Shown here in pieces: positions 61,801 through 64,000 of a DNA stretch of 64,000 nucleotides (the first letter of the stretch is position 1; the number at the start of each line of letters is the position of its first letter). This DNA is from Phytopythium helicoides. Its lineage: Eukaryota; Oomycota; Peronosporomycetes; Pythiales; Pythiaceae. The notes under the pieces are model-generated. The model had not been told where the DNA came from, ran no database searches, and saw only the letters and a list, made by a program, of their open reading frames with translations. The stretch covers positions 124,001 through 188,000 of the forward strand of contig JANFNE010000027.1 of assembly GCA_024867545.1 (NCBI GenBank), in the 5' to 3' direction. The translations under genes and the position numbers were made by a program.

Positions 61801-63268
61801 ATGGGGGCGTCCGTGTCCACGCGCGCGCTCGCGGCGTTTGAGGACGCGCTGGGACCTGCAGACGACCGCAGCGACGCGCTCGTGCTCAGCGGGAAGGAGC
61901 TGCTTGTGATACCGCCCGCCGCGCTCGAGCGAGCGCTGCATCTGCGAGAGCTCACCATCACGGACGCGAGGCTCAGCAAGCTCCCGGCGAGCTTCGGCTG
62001 TATGGTCCACCTCGAGTTCGTGAAGCGTTGATTTGATGAGATTCTGTCTGTAAGAGGAGCCAACCAATGCTGCTGCGCTCGGTGCTCGCAGGCGACTGAC
62101 GCTGGCCAGGAACGACCTGCAGACTCTGCCGCTGTCGTTCGCAGCGCTCACCAAGCTCAAGGTGCTGGACGTGAGCAACAACCAGATCGAGCGCCTGCTG
62201 GACAACTTCTGCGACCTGCGCTCGCTGCAGGCGTTGTGGCTGCACAACAATGAGCTGCGAGCGCTGCCGAGAGAGCTCGGAGCGCTCACCTTGCTGCTGA
62301 CACTCGACGTGCACGGAAACAAGCTCAAGAAGCTGCCAAAGTCGTTCCCTTGTCTGCGCAGTCTGACGCGTCTCGATGTGAGTAACAATTGCATCCGGCA
62401 ACTTCCCGAAGCGTTTGGCAACCTCAGCGCCTTGGAGGTCTGCAACCTGGGAAGAAACCAGCTAGTGCAGCTACCCACGCACTTCGGTCACGACCTCGTT
62501 TCACTCAAAACGCTCACTCTAGCATACAACAATCTGTACATGCTTCCCTCCTCGTTTGGCCAGCTCAAAAGTCTCAATAACCTGTCATTGAGCGGGAACA
62601 AGCTGTCAACCTTTCCGCACAGTGTTCTAGCTCAACTAACCGACCTCAAGGTTCTCACGTATGCTGAGAATCGTCTCAAGTATTGGACAAACGCGGAGGA
62701 GCAAGCTGACAAGTTGGCGAAGATACAAGACAAAGGCACTAAAGGTGGTGAACCTACTGACAACCAAACGGATGAGACCGATGCTGACGAAAAGAACGGG
62801 ATATTCGCGCTCTCCGCGCTCGAGTTCCTCGACTTCAGTACAAACTATCTCCCTCGACTTCCGACGAATGGCTGGAACAAGCTCACAGCAGTCGTGGATT
62901 TGAGACTCGCCAACAACAAGCTCCATGCGCTACCGTCAGCAATCGGTGATCTCCCGAAGTTGCGCCGACTAGATGTGAGCGGCAACAAACTTCGAGTGAT
63001 CCCTGACTCGCTCATGACCTCCACATCAATTGTGTATATCGACTTGACCTCAAACGCGCTCACCAGCGTTCCGAAAAGCATAACGGAATGCCATTCTTTG
63101 CGTGTGTTGCTATTGGTCAAGAACTCCACAACGCTGCTGACATTGCCAGACGAGCTCTGTAAACTGGAGAAACTCCAGCGACTGCAAGTGGATAAATCGT
63201 GTTTTCTTGGTATGAATGAAGGCATGATGTCGTATTGCAAGCAGCTTCCCCATTTTTCTGCGGAATAG
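61801..63268 (+). CDS. Leucine-rich-repeat protein, probably N-myristoylated
   Basis: Exon 1 from ATG 61801 begins MGASVST, a textbook N-myristoylation signal (Gly2, Ser/Thr at 6), so membrane attachment is inferred. LRRs begin near residue 45 (LRELTITDARLSKLPASFG). Exon 1 ends at a GTGAAG donor at 62020, and exon 2 starts near 62092-62096 and runs to 63268. About ten further LRRs of the LxxLxLxxNxLxxLP type follow, interrupted by an acidic insert (about 62690-62800). LRR spacing predicts LEF joined directly to LTLARNDL, but the only AG leaves four extra bases, so the junction is off by one nucleotide; a base error or an unseen splice site is possible. Resembles Ras-interacting LRR (SHOC2/PIRL) proteins. 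Confidence 0.75.
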
Positions 63269-63334
63269 GATCAAGAAGTGAGATCGAAAGCACCATGAGG
63301 TTTTGAGCACATTCACTCCCATCTGAGCGGTTTC

Positions 63335-64000
63335 TTAACACCCTGGGACTGCGCTTGCCAGGAAATCGTTCACTATAGGGACTCCACGATTACCTTGCCC
63401 ATGTTGTACATCGTCGTGTGCAGCAGTTTCCAGCATTCGGATCAGCTCGCGTTTAGCTGGACAATCTCGTGGCAACAAGTGAGCATCCTGAAGAGGAGAT
63501 AGACCTTGCATGTCAACTTGGTGCACTAGACTTGTCTGCGCTAGCAGCACTCGAGCAGTTTCGATCTGTTGGCTTGCGACTATAAAACTATTTAGTCAGC
63601 TCTAGATCAAGGCGGAATATGTTCAGTCAAATCGATCAAACCTGCAATATGAAGCGCGCTTCGGCCGAGGGTTGTGGACATAAGCGCTGGATCAGCTCCA
63701 CACTGAAGCAAGAGATCCACCATTTTCTCTCCGCCCGAGATTCCAGATGCGAGCAGCAGCGGAGTGAGTGCTTCAGGGGTCGTGAGCCTAGCATTCACGT
63801 CGGCATCGGCAAGCAGAAGCTCTTCAACCACTGGCAGGAAGTGTTTCTGGACAGCAAGATGCAGTGGTCGCCATCCACCTGACGTTGTTGCCGCCTCAAT
63901 CATCGATTTTCGGTCAACTACACCCTCCGAAACAGACGATAGCAGCGCGCGAACAGCGTGAAGTTGCCCTTGCTGAACTGCACAGTGGAGTGCTGTCCAT
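63335..64000 (-). CDS. Ankyrin-repeat protein, C-terminal part (cut by window end)
   Basis: Exons 64000-63642 and 63579-63335 join across a 62-nt GTTTGA..TATAG intron in phase 1, restoring an ankyrin helix (LHIAVASQQIETARVLLAQ). Visible repeats include TALHCAVQQGQLHAVRALL, WRPLHLAVQKHFLPVVEELL with ADADVNARL, TPLLLASGISGGEKMVDLLL with CGADPAL, and GRSALHIA. The final part (SPLQDAHLLPRD, RELIRMLETA) is a terminal repeat, followed by a short tail and stop. The start and any other domains lie beyond the window. It converges on the LRR gene with 66 bp between stop codons. Confidence 0.8.

Overview
The window looks like nuclear DNA of an oomycete (a Phytophthora/Pythium-like stramenopile); the species cannot be named from sequence alone. 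Evidence: intron-containing eukaryotic genes with small GT..AG introns (about 59-155 nt, several with CTAAC- or CTGAC-like branch sites), dense GC-rich housekeeping genes with very short and often divergent promoters, and eukaryotic proteins such as RPL4, VPS26, UTP25, SUV3 and a RanBPM-like protein. No prokaryotic operon, virus or CRISPR feature was seen.

Layout. 0.4-24 kb is a compact housekeeping block: a COPI-associated-like membrane protein, a coiled-coil protein, an HTH protein fused to a degenerate UPRTase-like domain, a gene-poor repeat-bearing gap (4.9-7.2 kb), RPL4, SUV3 helicase, a RanBPM-like SPRY/LisH protein, a glutathione peroxidase, a CCCH zinc-finger protein, a coiled-coil protein with three exons, UTP25, a zinc-finger protein with basic ~19-residue repeats, and a macrodomain protein. 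24.4-60 kb is an accessory block dominated by eight copies (A-H) of one multi-exon gene family that I cannot assign to any known family. The orientations run A,B (-) / C,D,E (+) / F,G,H (-). The copies are separated by gene-poor sequence carrying a dispersed ~1.3 kb repeat and by two recent segmental duplications (C/D and F/H). A dual-specificity phosphatase and a small hypothetical protein lie between E and F. 60.6-64 kb returns to housekeeping-like genes: VPS26, a leucine-rich-repeat protein and an ankyrin protein cut by the window end.

The standout is the family, labelled here 'CPDH-WGDY' after two conserved motifs. All seven copies with an intact 5' end share the same four-exon design: a short first exon ending in phase 2, a 25-nt microexon, a Cys/His-rich exon 3 of 104-115 codons (FPHCCPDHVPRRYCG), and a large exon 4 ending in a conserved LDGR.RVFRAFP....WGDY block. 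C and F read as intact. A, B and E each have one frame change, D an in-frame stop between two compensating indels, H a nonsense substitution, and G is a fragment. Caution: apparently single-copy housekeeping genes in this window (SUV3, the phosphatase, the LRR gene) also show 1-nt frame breaks, so some lesions may be assembly errors rather than real pseudogenization.

Starts were chosen at ATG codons. Exon junctions were deduced by eye from GT/AG, phase and family alignment; all functional calls are from recognition of motifs, with no database search.
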